64,000 nt of DNA from Fodinicurvata sp. EGI_FJ10296 (GTDB lineage: Bacteria; Pseudomonadota; Alphaproteobacteria; DSM-16000; Inquilinaceae): positions 453,012 to 517,011 of the forward strand of contig NZ_JBFCVL010000005.1 of NCBI RefSeq assembly GCF_040712075.1, in the 5' to 3' direction. This document shows positions 56,400 through 64,000 of this stretch, piece after piece; position 1 is the stretch's first letter, and each line of letters opens with the position of its first letter. The position numbers and the translations under genes were made by a program. The notes under the pieces were generated by a model. That model made no database searches. It saw only the letters and a list, made by a program, of their open reading frames with translations, and had not been told where the DNA came from.

Positions 56400-57382
56400 T
56401 GAGCGAGAAAATCCATCTGGATCACGACCACGCTCATCATCTGATGAAAGCCATGCTGCGCATACGCCGGTTCGAGGAGAAATGCGCGGAATTATACAGC
56501 GGCGGGAAGATCCGCGGTTTCCTGCATCTCTATATCGGCGAGGAAGCCGTAGCGGTTGGCGTCATGGAAGCCATCGGGCCTCAGGATACCGTGGTCGCGA
56601 CCTATCGCGAGCACGGCCAGGCCCTGGCCCGGGGCGTTCCCATGACCGCGGTAATGGCCGAGATGTATGGCAAGGTCGAAGGCTGCTGTCGCGGGCGGGG
56701 CGGTTCGATGCACATTTTCGACCGCGAACGGCAATTCCTGGGCGGGAACGCCATCGTTGCGGGCGGTCTGCCGGTGGCCGTCGGATTGGCGATGGCCCAC
56801 AAGCAACTGGGCCGGAACGCCATTGCCGTCTGCTTTTTCGGCGATGGGGCCGTTGCCGAGGGCGAATTTCACGAAAGCATGAATCTGGCTTCGCTTTGGG
56901 ATCTGCCGGTCTTGTTCGTCTGTGAAAACAATCTCTATGCCATGGGGTCGGCGATCGAGCGGGTACAGGCCGAACCGGAGCTTCACAAGAAGGCGGCGGG
57001 ATACGCCATGGTTGCCGAACGTGTTGACGGCATGGATGTGATCGCCGTCGAAGCGGCGGCCCGACGCGCGGCCGAAACAGTCCGGACGTCCGGAAAACCA
57101 TATTTCCTGGAATGCCGGACCTATAGATTCCGCGCCCATTCCATGTTCGATCCGGAACTCTATCGAGAAAAGGCCGAGGTCGAGGTCCACCGGCAGCGGG
57201 ATCCACTGACGGTGTTTCCGGCTTTCATGAAGGAATGCCATCTGGCCAACGACGATGACATCGCCCGCTTTGAGGATGAAGTTGCCCGCGAACTCGATGA
57301 AGCCGTGGCCTTCGCCGAAGCCGGCCATTGGGAACCGATTGCGGATCTTGCCCGAGATTTGTACCGGCGGGAGACCTTGTGA
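56399..57382 (+). CDS. 2-oxoacid/acetoin dehydrogenase E1 component, alpha subunit
   Basis: 327 residues. Begins with a His-rich stretch ([23 protein letters not shown]). ThDP-binding motif [40 protein letters not shown], and the phosphorylation-loop-like [15 protein letters not shown] are present. It decarboxylates a 2-oxo acid (pyruvate) or cleaves acetoin and passes the acyl group to E2 lipoate. One nt overlaps the ligase gene; the beta subunit follows at once. Confidence 0.93.
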
Positions 57383-58369
57383 ATGAACGAACGCCGGATC
57401 ACCTATCGCGAAGCCCTGCGTGAAGGGCTGCTGGAAGCGCTGCGCACCGATGAACGCGTCTTGCTGATCGGCGAGGATGTCGGACGTTACGGCGGGACTT
57501 ACGCGGTCAGCAAAGGCTTTTTCGATATGTTCGGAGCCGACCGGATCAGAGACGCCCCGTTGTCGGAATCCGGCTTCGTCGGGGCGGGTATTGGGGCCGC
57601 CATCGGCGGGCTGAGACCGATCGTGGAGATCATGACGGTAAACTTCAGCCTTCTGGCGCTGGATCAGATCGTCAACAACGCAGCAACCCTTCTTCATATG
57701 TCGGGCGGACAATACAATGTTCCGGTCGTCATCCGGATGACGACCGGCGCCGGCCGGCAATTGGCCGCGCAGCATTCCCACAGTCTGGAAGGATGGTTCG
57801 CGCATATTCCGGGGCTGCGCATCGTCACGCCGGCGACACTGGAAGACGCCCGCGGCATGCTCTGGACGGCGTTGGATGACCCGGACCCGGTCCTGATTTT
57901 CGAACATGCCATGCTGTTGAACCGGGAAGACGCCATCGATGACGAAGTCGGCGCCGTCGATCTCGACCATGCCGTCATCCGGCGGCCCGGTAGGGATGTT
58001 TCGCTGATCACCTATGGTGGCATGCTGTTCAAATGCCTGGATGCGGCGGATATTCTTTTCAACGAGGGTATTGACGCCGAAGTGCTGGATTTGCGTAGCC
58101 TGCGGCCACTCGACGAATCCGCCATCATCGCGTCGGTTCGCCGAACCGGCCGGGCTGTCATCGTCGATGAAGGATGGCGAAGCGGCAGTCTTGCCGGTGA
58201 GATCAGCGCCCGGCTGATGGAACAGGCCTTCTACGACCTGGCATGCCCGGTGGCGCGGGTTTGCACCGCAGAAATTCCCATTCCCTATCCGACCCATCTC
58301 GAACAGGCCGCACTGCCTCAGATCGACGACATCGTCGCCGCCTGTCTGGAGATGTTCCATGACCAGTGA
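57383..58369 (+). CDS. 2-oxoacid/acetoin dehydrogenase E1 component, beta subunit
   Basis: 328 residues ([20 protein letters not shown]). Family motifs [59 protein letters not shown] and the C-terminal [13 protein letters not shown] are clear. It directly follows E1alpha and overlaps E2 by 11 bp. Together they form the heterotetrameric E1. Confidence 0.95.
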   Translation: MNERRITYREALREGLLEALRTDERVLLIGEDVGRYGGTYAVSKGFFDMFGADRIRDAPLSESGFVGAGIGAAIGGLRPIVEIMTVNFSLLALDQIVNNAATLLHMSGGQYNVPVVIRMTTGAGRQLAAQHSHSLEGWFAHIPGLRIVTPATLEDARGMLWTALDDPDPVLIFEHAMLLNREDAIDDEVGAVDLDHAVIRRPGRDVSLITYGGMLFKCLDAADILFNEGIDAEVLDLRSLRPLDESAIIASVRRTGRAVIVDEGWRSGSLAGEISARLMEQAFYDLACPVARVCTAEIPIPYPTHLEQAALPQIDDIVAACLEMFHDQ

Positions 58370-59681
58370 ATTCCGTATGCCAACCCTGGGGGCAGATATG
58401 GAGGCGGGCACGCTGGTGGAATGGCTGAAAAATCCGGGCGACGCGGTCACCCATGGCGACATCGTAGCCGTGGTGGAAACCCAGAAAGGCGCGATCGAGA
58501 TCGAGATTTTCGACGACGGCATTCTCGATTCCCTTTTGGTCGCGCCGGGTGAAACGGTCCCCGTCGGAACGCCATTGGCCCGTATCCGACAGGCGGACGA
58601 GGCACCCGCAAGCGAACCGGCCCCTGCTCATGCCCCGGCCCCGACCCCAACCCCGACCGTTAACGCAGGTGAAAAGCCCGCCTCACATCCCGCAGAGCCG
58701 CCCGCAAAGCCCCGGGAAAAGCCGCCGGAAAAGCCGCCGGAAAAGCCGCCGGAAAAGCCCCAGGCCGTGAGCGAAGATCGCCATCGCATCGATCGCCGGG
58801 AAAAGAGGCAACGGCCGAGTTCGGGACCCGTCGTTACGCCAGCGGCACGAATGCTCGCCCAACAGCATGGTTTGGATCCGAAGGAACTGAGGGGCAGCGG
58901 GCCGGGTGGGGCCATTCTGAAAGGCGATGTCGAAGCCGCCGTCACGGCCATCACCAAGGAAAGCGGATTAACCGCAACACCGGACACGGGATCAGCTGCT
59001 CCCGGCCCCACCGATCGCAAAACGGCCATGCGCCAGGCCATTTCGGCAGCCATGGCGCGGTCCAAGCGCGAGATCCCCCACTACTACCTGTCGACAACGA
59101 TCGACATGTCGGCTTCGGTGCAGTGGCTAACGTCGGAAAACGATCGCCGCAGCGTGGCCGATCGGCTGTTACCCGCCGCCCTGCTCATGAAAGCGACGGC
59201 GCTGGCGCTGAAAAAGTTTCCCGATCTGAATGGGACCTACGGGCCGGAGGGGTTCGTGCCCGGTCAGACAGTGCATCTGGGATGGGCTATTGCGCTCCGT
59301 GGCGGCGGACTCATGGCGCCCGGGATCGCGACAGCGGATGAGAAGTCGCTCAGCGAGTTGATGGCGAGCCTTCGTGATCTGGTTCAACGCACACGACAGG
59401 GCGGTCTCAGAAGCTCGGAATTGTCTGCGCCGACCATTACCGTCACCAGCCTTGGTGACGTGGGCGTGGAAACCGTCTTCGGCGTTATCTTTCCGCCACA
59501 GGTTGCAATCGCCGGTTATGGCTCGATCGTTACCCGCCCCTGGGCAACGGGCGACACGGTCGTGACCCGGCCGACAATAACGGCATCGCTCTCCGCCGAT
59601 CACCGCGTCAGCGACGGGCATCTGGGCGCAATGTTCCTCCAGACTGTCGATCGCCTCCTTCAGGAGCCGGAGAAATTATGA
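58359..59681 (+). CDS. Dihydrolipoamide acyltransferase (E2)
   Basis: 440 residues. One lipoyl domain (1-80) with lipoyl Lys43 in [13 protein letters not shown], where ETQKG replaces the more usual ETDKA. A Pro/Lys linker follows, including a 12-nt DNA repeat (58716-58761) coding KPPE units. The E1/E3-binding domain is [22 protein letters not shown] near 165. The catalytic domain ends with [16 protein letters not shown]. It transfers the acyl group to CoA. No E3 (lipoamide dehydrogenase) gene is in the operon, so E3 must come from elsewhere. Confidence 0.94.
   Translation: MTSEFRMPTLGADMEAGTLVEWLKNPGDAVTHGDIVAVVETQKGAIEIEIFDDGILDSLLVAPGETVPVGTPLARIRQADEAPASEPAPAHAPAPTPTPTVNAGEKPASHPAEPPAKPREKPPEKPPEKPPEKPQAVSEDRHRIDRREKRQRPSSGPVVTPAARMLAQQHGLDPKELRGSGPGGAILKGDVEAAVTAITKESGLTATPDTGSAAPGPTDRKTAMRQAISAAMARSKREIPHYYLSTTIDMSASVQWLTSENDRRSVADRLLPAALLMKATALALKKFPDLNGTYGPEGFVPGQTVHLGWAIALRGGGLMAPGIATADEKSLSELMASLRDLVQRTRQGGLRSSELSAPTITVTSLGDVGVETVFGVIFPPQVAIAGYGSIVTRPWATGDTVVTRPTITASLSADHRVSDGHLGAMFLQTVDRLLQEPEKL
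58716..58761 (+). repeat. 12-nt tandem repeat in the E2 linker
   Basis: Three perfect copies of GAAAAGCCGCCG and a partial fourth encode a Lys-Pro-Pro-Glu repeat between the lipoyl and binding domains. Copy number changes would lengthen or shorten the swinging arm without a frameshift. Confidence 0.85.
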
Positions 59682-59923
59682 ACACCGACACCAAAGCCAC
59701 CGTTATGGATATCATCGCCGCTATCGCTCCCGATGCCGATCTCAATGAATTGGCGGGAGACCAGGATTTGCGTGAAGCCCTCGATATCGACTCGATGGAC
59801 CATCTGAACATCATCATCGCCATCCACGACAGATTCGGTATCGAGATTCCAGAGCGTGATTACGGTAAACTCGTCACGGTCGATCAGCTTCTGACTTACA
59901 TCGAAAGCAAACGCGCCAACTGA
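59678..59923 (+). CDS. Acyl carrier protein
   Basis: 81 residues, starting in the E2 stop (4-nt ATGA overlap). Phosphopantetheine site is LDIDSMDHLNI with Ser39. The protein is acidic and four-helical as expected. It is not next to fab genes, so it is probably a dedicated carrier rather than the AcpP of fatty-acid synthesis. Co-translation with E2 suggests it accepts, or works beside, the acyl group made by the E1/E2 complex or the ligase. Confidence 0.9.
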   Translation: MNTDTKATVMDIIAAIAPDADLNELAGDQDLREALDIDSMDHLNIIIAIHDRFGIEIPERDYGKLVTVDQLLTYIESKRAN

Positions 59924-59999
59924 ACGCAGCAAGCCCGCATCGGGGATGACATGCTGGACTTTCGCAACGAATTTGGGCCCCCACGCATGAGCGCCGTGG

Positions 60000-60725
60000 T
60001 CATGTCGTGCGACCGTCTCTGCCTCCCGTAACCCGGACGATCCGGCCATCCTCCAGGGTCAGAATATGGTCCGCCCCTTCGAGGATGCGATTGTCATGCG
60101 TCACGAGCAAGGTCGCAGTGCCCCGCTCAGCGCCAAGGCGCTTGAGCAGATCGACCACATTGGCGGCGCTGTCCTTGTCGAGCGCAGCCGTCGGCTCATC
60201 GGCCAGAACCATGGTGGGGTTGCCGACCAGCGCACGCGCTACCGCGACGCGCTGCTTCTGCCCGCCGGACAGGTTGGCGGGCCGATAGTCGAGCCTGTCG
60301 GAGAGACCAACCAGGGCGAGCGCCCGGGCCGCCGCCCGCTGCGCCAGCTCGTCCGGCACACCGGGACGGACCTGCACCCCCATGATGACGTTCTGCAACG
60401 CCGTCAGACTTTCATGCAGGTTGTGGGACTGAAAGATGAAGCCGAGCTTTTGTCGAAGCGAAATCAGTTCCGCTTCGCCCGCGCCGTTCAGTTCGTGCCC
60501 CATCAACCGCACCGACCCGTCCTGCACCGAGCGCAGGCAGCCGATCAGTGTCAGCAACGTGGTTTTCCCTGATCCGGATGGCCCCATCAGCGCGGTAAAG
60601 CTTCCGCGTTGCAGCGTCAGGTTGACGTCGAAAAGGGCCTGCTTGCGCGCATCGCCCGTGCCGAACCAGTGGTTCAGCCCGCGCGCCTCGACGATCATTT
60701 CACTGGGCAAGGCTTCCTCGCTCAA
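60000..60725 (-). CDS. ABC exporter ATPase (DevA/LolD-like)
   Basis: 241 residues. Walker A GPSGSGKTTLL, Q-loop GFIFQSHNLHESL, signature LSGGQKQRVAVARALVG, Walker B MVLADEPTAALD and H-loop VTHDNRI. The pattern is that of the MacB/LolD/DevA subgroup. Last gene of devB-devC-devA type operon; 4-nt overlap with the permease. Confidence 0.93.
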   Translation of the reverse strand: MSEEALPSEMIVEARGLNHWFGTGDARKQALFDVNLTLQRGSFTALMGPSGSGKTTLLTLIGCLRSVQDGSVRLMGHELNGAGEAELISLRQKLGFIFQSHNLHESLTALQNVIMGVQVRPGVPDELAQRAAARALALVGLSDRLDYRPANLSGGQKQRVAVARALVGNPTMVLADEPTAALDKDSAANVVDLLKRLGAERGTATLLVTHDNRILEGADHILTLEDGRIVRVTGGRDGRTT

Positions 60726-61894
60726 AACAAGTCAGCCGGGTCAGCCGCCGCGAGCCGTCGCGTGGCGATGACGCCGGAGAGGACCGAAAACACCACCGTC
60801 CCGACAAAGACCGTGACGGCCATGCCCGGCGTCATTGCCAGCGGCAGGGTCGTGACGTTGGCCATCAGTGTCAGGATCGCCGTTCCTACCGCCAGTCCGG
60901 GCAGAAAGCCCAGCAGGCCCAGCACTATCGCCTCTTCAACGACAATTCCCAGGAAGAAGCGCGGACCGTACCCCATCGCCTTGAACGTGGCGTATTCGCG
61001 CAGGTGGTCAGCCACATCGGCGGACAGAACCTGATAGACGATCACCAGCCCCACCAGCACGCCAATAAGAACGCCAAAGCCGAAGATCACGCCGGTGGGG
61101 CGCTGCGTCTGCTGATAGCGCAGATCCTCCTGCGCGGCCTCGGCGTAGCTGCGGATGCGCAGGGTCTTGTCGGAAATCAGGCCGCGCAGTCGATCCGCCA
61201 CGACCGCAACATCGGCGCCGGGGCGAACGCGCAGCAGGATATGATCCGGCGCGGCGGAAACGCGGGACGCGAACAGGGATAGAAACGTCTGGTCGGAGAC
61301 GAACATGAAGCCATCCCCGCCGAAACCGCCGCCACCGGCGAACGTGGTCGGCGCTGTCACCGTGCGCCCTTGCGTCTCGAAGGTCAGCGGCGTCTGCGGT
61401 CGGATCGCGGCGGCGTCATCCCGCGACAGGCCCCGCGCCAGCCGATCGACGATGGCGACGTCCTGAACCTGCAAATGCCCGATGTCGGCAGCGATTTCCG
61501 GTGCAATGAAATCCACCTGGCCCGGATCGACGCCAAAAGTCGTCAGAGCAATATCGAATCCGTCCCGGTCCCACGACGCGTTGCCGACGAACAGCCCCAT
61601 ACCGGCTGTCACGTCGCTGTCGGCAAAGGCCTGCAACATCCATTGCCGCGCGACATTGCCACCTTCCGCCAGCGCGTTCGCATCCGCTGCGGAAATCATG
61701 ATATCGGCGTTGAAAAACTCGTAGGGGCGCAGCGTCGCGGTTGCCATTGAATTCATGATGCCGAGCTGGACGAAAACCAGCACATTGGCGAAGGCCACGC
61801 CCGCCAGCGCGGCCATGAACCGCCCGCGCTTGTGGGTCAGTTGCAGCCAGCCGATCGGCAGGCGGCGGAAGATCACCTGCAACAGACGGCTCAT
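60722..61894 (-). CDS. ABC exporter permease (DevC-like, FtsX fold)
   Basis: 390 residues. Four membrane helices: one after KRGRFMAALAGVAFANVLVFVQLGI and three at the C-terminal half (VIFGFGVLIGVLVGLVIVYQ onward), with a large periplasmic domain between. This is the MacB/FtsX layout, as in DevC, with 4-nt overlaps to both neighbours. Confidence 0.92.
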   Translation of the reverse strand: MSRLLQVIFRRLPIGWLQLTHKRGRFMAALAGVAFANVLVFVQLGIMNSMATATLRPYEFFNADIMISAADANALAEGGNVARQWMLQAFADSDVTAGMGLFVGNASWDRDGFDIALTTFGVDPGQVDFIAPEIAADIGHLQVQDVAIVDRLARGLSRDDAAAIRPQTPLTFETQGRTVTAPTTFAGGGGFGGDGFMFVSDQTFLSLFASRVSAAPDHILLRVRPGADVAVVADRLRGLISDKTLRIRSYAEAAQEDLRYQQTQRPTGVIFGFGVLIGVLVGLVIVYQVLSADVADHLREYATFKAMGYGPRFFLGIVVEEAIVLGLLGFLPGLAVGTAILTLMANVTTLPLAMTPGMAVTVFVGTVVFSVLSGVIATRRLAAADPADLF

Positions 61895-63138
61895 CGCGTG
61901 ATCCGCTCCGGCGCGCCGGTGTCGATCCGGGCGACGGCCTCAAGCCCCACATAACGCGCTGCAAGGTTCGAGGACTCCGCATCGAGCGCGACCAGAACCC
62001 GGATGACCCGTGCGTCGGAGTTGGCGGCCGCGTCGTCTGAGATCAGGCCCTGCCGTCCCACCGTCAGCCCGATGCTCTCCACCGTGCCGCGGAGGCCGTG
62101 CGCCAGAGCCCTGGCCGCCAGTTCAACCGGCTGGCCGACAGCCACCGCGCTGACCCGATCCTGCCATATTTCGACCTCGGCCATCATGGTGTCGGTGTCG
62201 CCCATCTCCATTATCCCTTCGGCGGATGGCCGCTGTCCCGGCGTGACGTGGATATCCAGGATCGTGCCATCAATGGGCGCGCGCACCTCGGACCGGTCCA
62301 GATCCATGCGCGCCCGGGCCAGTTCCGCCTCGGCGGCGGAGACGTTGCGGGAGGCAACGACGACGTCGGGCTGATCTTCGAGCCGTGCTCCGGCGGCAAA
62401 ACGTTCAAGCGTCGCCTCGGTCCGCTGTACGGCAAGATTGGCTTCCTCCGCTGCCGCTCGGACGGCATCCAGCGTGGCGATGCTGGTTGCGCCGCGCCCG
62501 GCCAGATCTTCGGTTCGGGCGAGAGTGGTCGCGGCCTCACGGGCGGCGGCGCGGGCCTGATCGAGCGTGGCCTGCGCTTCGGCCCTGCTGGCCGTTACGG
62601 CGCTGCGGGTCTGTTCCAGCGTCGCCTGCCGCACGGCAAGATTGGCCTCCGCCGTCAGCACCGCGCCTTCCAGCGCCTGCCGATTGTCCAGCAGCGCGAC
62701 CGTCGTGCCGCGCGCCACGCCGTCCCCCACCGAAACGAGAATCTCGGCCACCCGCGCATCGCTGGCGCCATAGGGGGCGGCAACGGTGGCGACGTCGCCG
62801 CGCGGCATCAGGCGTGCGAGCCCCACCACATCCGACGGCAGCAGGGTTTCGGCCATCTGCTCCGGCACCTCGATCTCCGGCGGCAACGCGATCGGGTTGA
62901 TCGTCCCTCCGCCGGGGTGCAGACCGGTCAGCGCATAGAACGTCTGCAGTGCCGGTGGCTGGAAATACATCCCGATCACCGCGCCGGAAAACATGAATAC
63001 CGGGATCAGCAGAACCAGCAGATAACGCTTGCGGAACCAGCGCCGCCCTGGCGACCGGGGCCGGGGTCCCGTTCGGGGGCCGGATGCGTCCTGCCGATCG
63101 AGATCAAGCGGCAGTGTCTTGTCACCTGTCTCTGTCAT
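61891..63138 (-). CDS. HlyD-family periplasmic adaptor (DevB-like)
   Basis: 415 residues from ATG 63138 (MTETGDKTLPL). A cytoplasmic Arg/Pro-rich N-terminus, one membrane anchor (YLLVLLIPVFMFSGAVIGMY), a split lipoyl-like domain (ILVSVGDGVARGTTVALLD ... SEVRAPIDGTILDIHVTPG) and a long alpha-hairpin coiled coil (about 190-280). With DevC/DevA-like proteins and an outer-membrane TolC it would form a tripartite exporter; in cyanobacteria DevBCA exports glycolipids. Substrate here is unknown. Confidence 0.92.
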   Translation of the reverse strand: MTETGDKTLPLDLDRQDASGPRTGPRPRSPGRRWFRKRYLLVLLIPVFMFSGAVIGMYFQPPALQTFYALTGLHPGGGTINPIALPPEIEVPEQMAETLLPSDVVGLARLMPRGDVATVAAPYGASDARVAEILVSVGDGVARGTTVALLDNRQALEGAVLTAEANLAVRQATLEQTRSAVTASRAEAQATLDQARAAAREAATTLARTEDLAGRGATSIATLDAVRAAAEEANLAVQRTEATLERFAAGARLEDQPDVVVASRNVSAAEAELARARMDLDRSEVRAPIDGTILDIHVTPGQRPSAEGIMEMGDTDTMMAEVEIWQDRVSAVAVGQPVELAARALAHGLRGTVESIGLTVGRQGLISDDAAANSDARVIRVLVALDAESSNLAARYVGLEAVARIDTGAPERITR

Positions 63139-63211
63139 CCCTGGTCCCGTTGGTCTGCTAAGACCGCATGACGGCCTGGCCATACGACTCGGCTGGTTGA
63201 AAAAGGCAAAC

Positions 63212-63249
63212 GACGTCGAGGGTCTACGATGACGTCGAGGGTCTACGAT
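63212..63249 (+). repeat. Perfect 19-bp tandem duplication
   Basis: GACGTCGAGGGTCTACGAT occurs twice with no spacer (63212-63230, 63231-63249), about 75 bp upstream of the DevB-like gene. It could be a recent slip or a doubled regulatory site. Confidence 0.9.
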
Positions 63250-63358
63250 TATGTCCGCAAGGAAAAGAACCAAGATCGCACCGAAAGCCAATCTGCCAGG
63301 CGTCGCCCGGTTCGAGCGAGAGACAAGGCAGGAACGGTTGCGCCGCCGCATTGACGGA

Positions 63359-63854
63359 TCAGGGAAAGAGGCTCCCGGTCTTTGGGTTGACCCTGCGGTG
63401 AGCAGTTTTGTGCGGCTTCGATACGGTCGATGCCTTGCGGCCGCCGCGCCTGACATGCGCGCGCAGCGAGGCCCGCTGATAGCTGCCGGTTACCGAGTCC
63501 GGAAACAGTGGCAGCAGGACAGCCGTTGCAGCGCCGACCAGCAGTCCGGCCCAGATCGGCACACGCGGCGGCTGGCCCTGACGGTTGCCAATAAAAAGTA
63601 CGGCGAAACTTGCCCATGCCCCGATAAAAAGCTGTCCCGAAGTGATGACCGGCAGGTCGGGCAGCCAGGGCATGGTGCGCCATGCGTCGCTCAGGAAAAC
63701 AAGCACCGGCGGGGTGACATAGGCCCCCCGGAACGCCGGTCAGGATTACGTTGAACGCCGACAGTCTCGGCTTGGGGGCACGCGCCCGCAGCATGATCGC
63801 GGCCAGGGACGTCAGGATGCCAACGAACACAGCGCCGGAAAGCAGCTCCGGCAT
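63359..63854 (-). pseudogene. Membrane protein gene with a one-base frameshift in a C6 run
   Basis: The N-terminal part from ATG 63854 (MPELLSGAVFVGILTSLAAI...ILTGVPG) and a second frame ending at 63359 (AYVTPPVLVFLSDAWR, TSGQLFIGAWASFAVLFIG, WAGLLVGAATAVLLPLFP, then a basic tail) join if one base is removed from the C6 run at 63724-63729. The rebuilt protein is about 165 residues with four membrane helices. It could be a true pseudogene, a programmed shift, or a sequencing error at a homopolymer. Family not recognised. Confidence 0.6.
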
Positions 63855-64000
63855 GGATCGCCCTCGATCGCCGGACGCGACGCTGCGCCCAACCTGAGAT
63901 TAGAGGTGGTTCGGTTTGTTTGAACAGGTTCTGTACTGCCGTTAAGTGGATTCCTGCCTCGGTTAAGCCGCCATCGGGGTTGATGGCAGCGCATTGAAAT

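Noticed and set aside
56492..58522. 676-codon minus-strand frame across E1alpha/E1beta
   Set aside because: Shadow of the overlapping dehydrogenase genes.

Overview
This is a GC-rich chromosomal segment of an alphaproteobacterium, most likely a Rhodospirillales-like marine or facultatively anaerobic lineage. The evidence is the block murA-DUF2948-hisG(short form)-hisD-UPF0262-LMW phosphatase-infA-maf-RNase E/G-yacG-tRNA-Phe, an EipB (DUF1849) protein, a cobalamin-dependent class II ribonucleotide reductase, a DddL-type DMSP lyase, and several perfect FNR/FixK boxes. No phage, plasmid, IS transposase or CRISPR array is visible.

Layout. 1-3401: partial eipB, a 2-hydroxyacid dehydrogenase and aspS. 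3513-9384: an IclR-controlled CoA-thioester cluster (CaiB-type CoA-transferase, crotonase, two CoA-transferase-like subunits, AMP-forming ligase). It sits between aspS and rnd. 11281-13694: pccA with a small HEPN-like gene. 14030-17965: nrdJ behind a promoter with a phased pair of NrdR boxes. 18060-25328: a small Cys-rich protein, an arylformamidase-like hydrolase, the glutathione formaldehyde-detoxification pair, a secreted protein and ppsA. 25501-32179: an MFS transporter, a chemoreceptor, a secreted orphan, a thioesterase, fosX and a PAP2 phosphatase. 32427-37607: a glycolipid-type operon (GT39-like, GT2, flippase-like) and a His-tailed NreB-like MFS protein. 37895-44322: an opine dehydrogenase plus polyamine-type ABC transporter operon and dddL. 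44339-53400: the conserved housekeeping block bounded by tRNA-Phe and tRNA-Thr. 53699-59923: a divergent FNR-box promoter driving an SDR on one side and an AMP ligase-E1alpha-E1beta-E2-ACP operon on the other. 60000-63138: a DevBCA-type exporter. 63359-63854: a frameshifted membrane protein gene.

The most striking regulatory pattern is four FNR-type sites (TTGAT-N4-ATCAA, three perfect and one with a single mismatch). They lie upstream of the small Cys-rich gene, ppsA, the SDR and the ligase/2-oxoacid dehydrogenase/ACP operon. Each has a plausible -10 hexamer at or within about 3 nt of the class II position. Together with nrdJ this suggests a low-oxygen regulon centred on pyruvate/acetyl metabolism.

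Three intergenic loci (about 10.8, 19.4 and 37.6 kb) carry one repeat family whose hairpin arms show compensatory changes; at 19.4 kb it is expanded into a 203-bp tandem array. Two genes appear to use non-canonical start codons: fosX (CTG) and hisG (ATT). All functions are read from the sequence and remembered family motifs; no database search was run.
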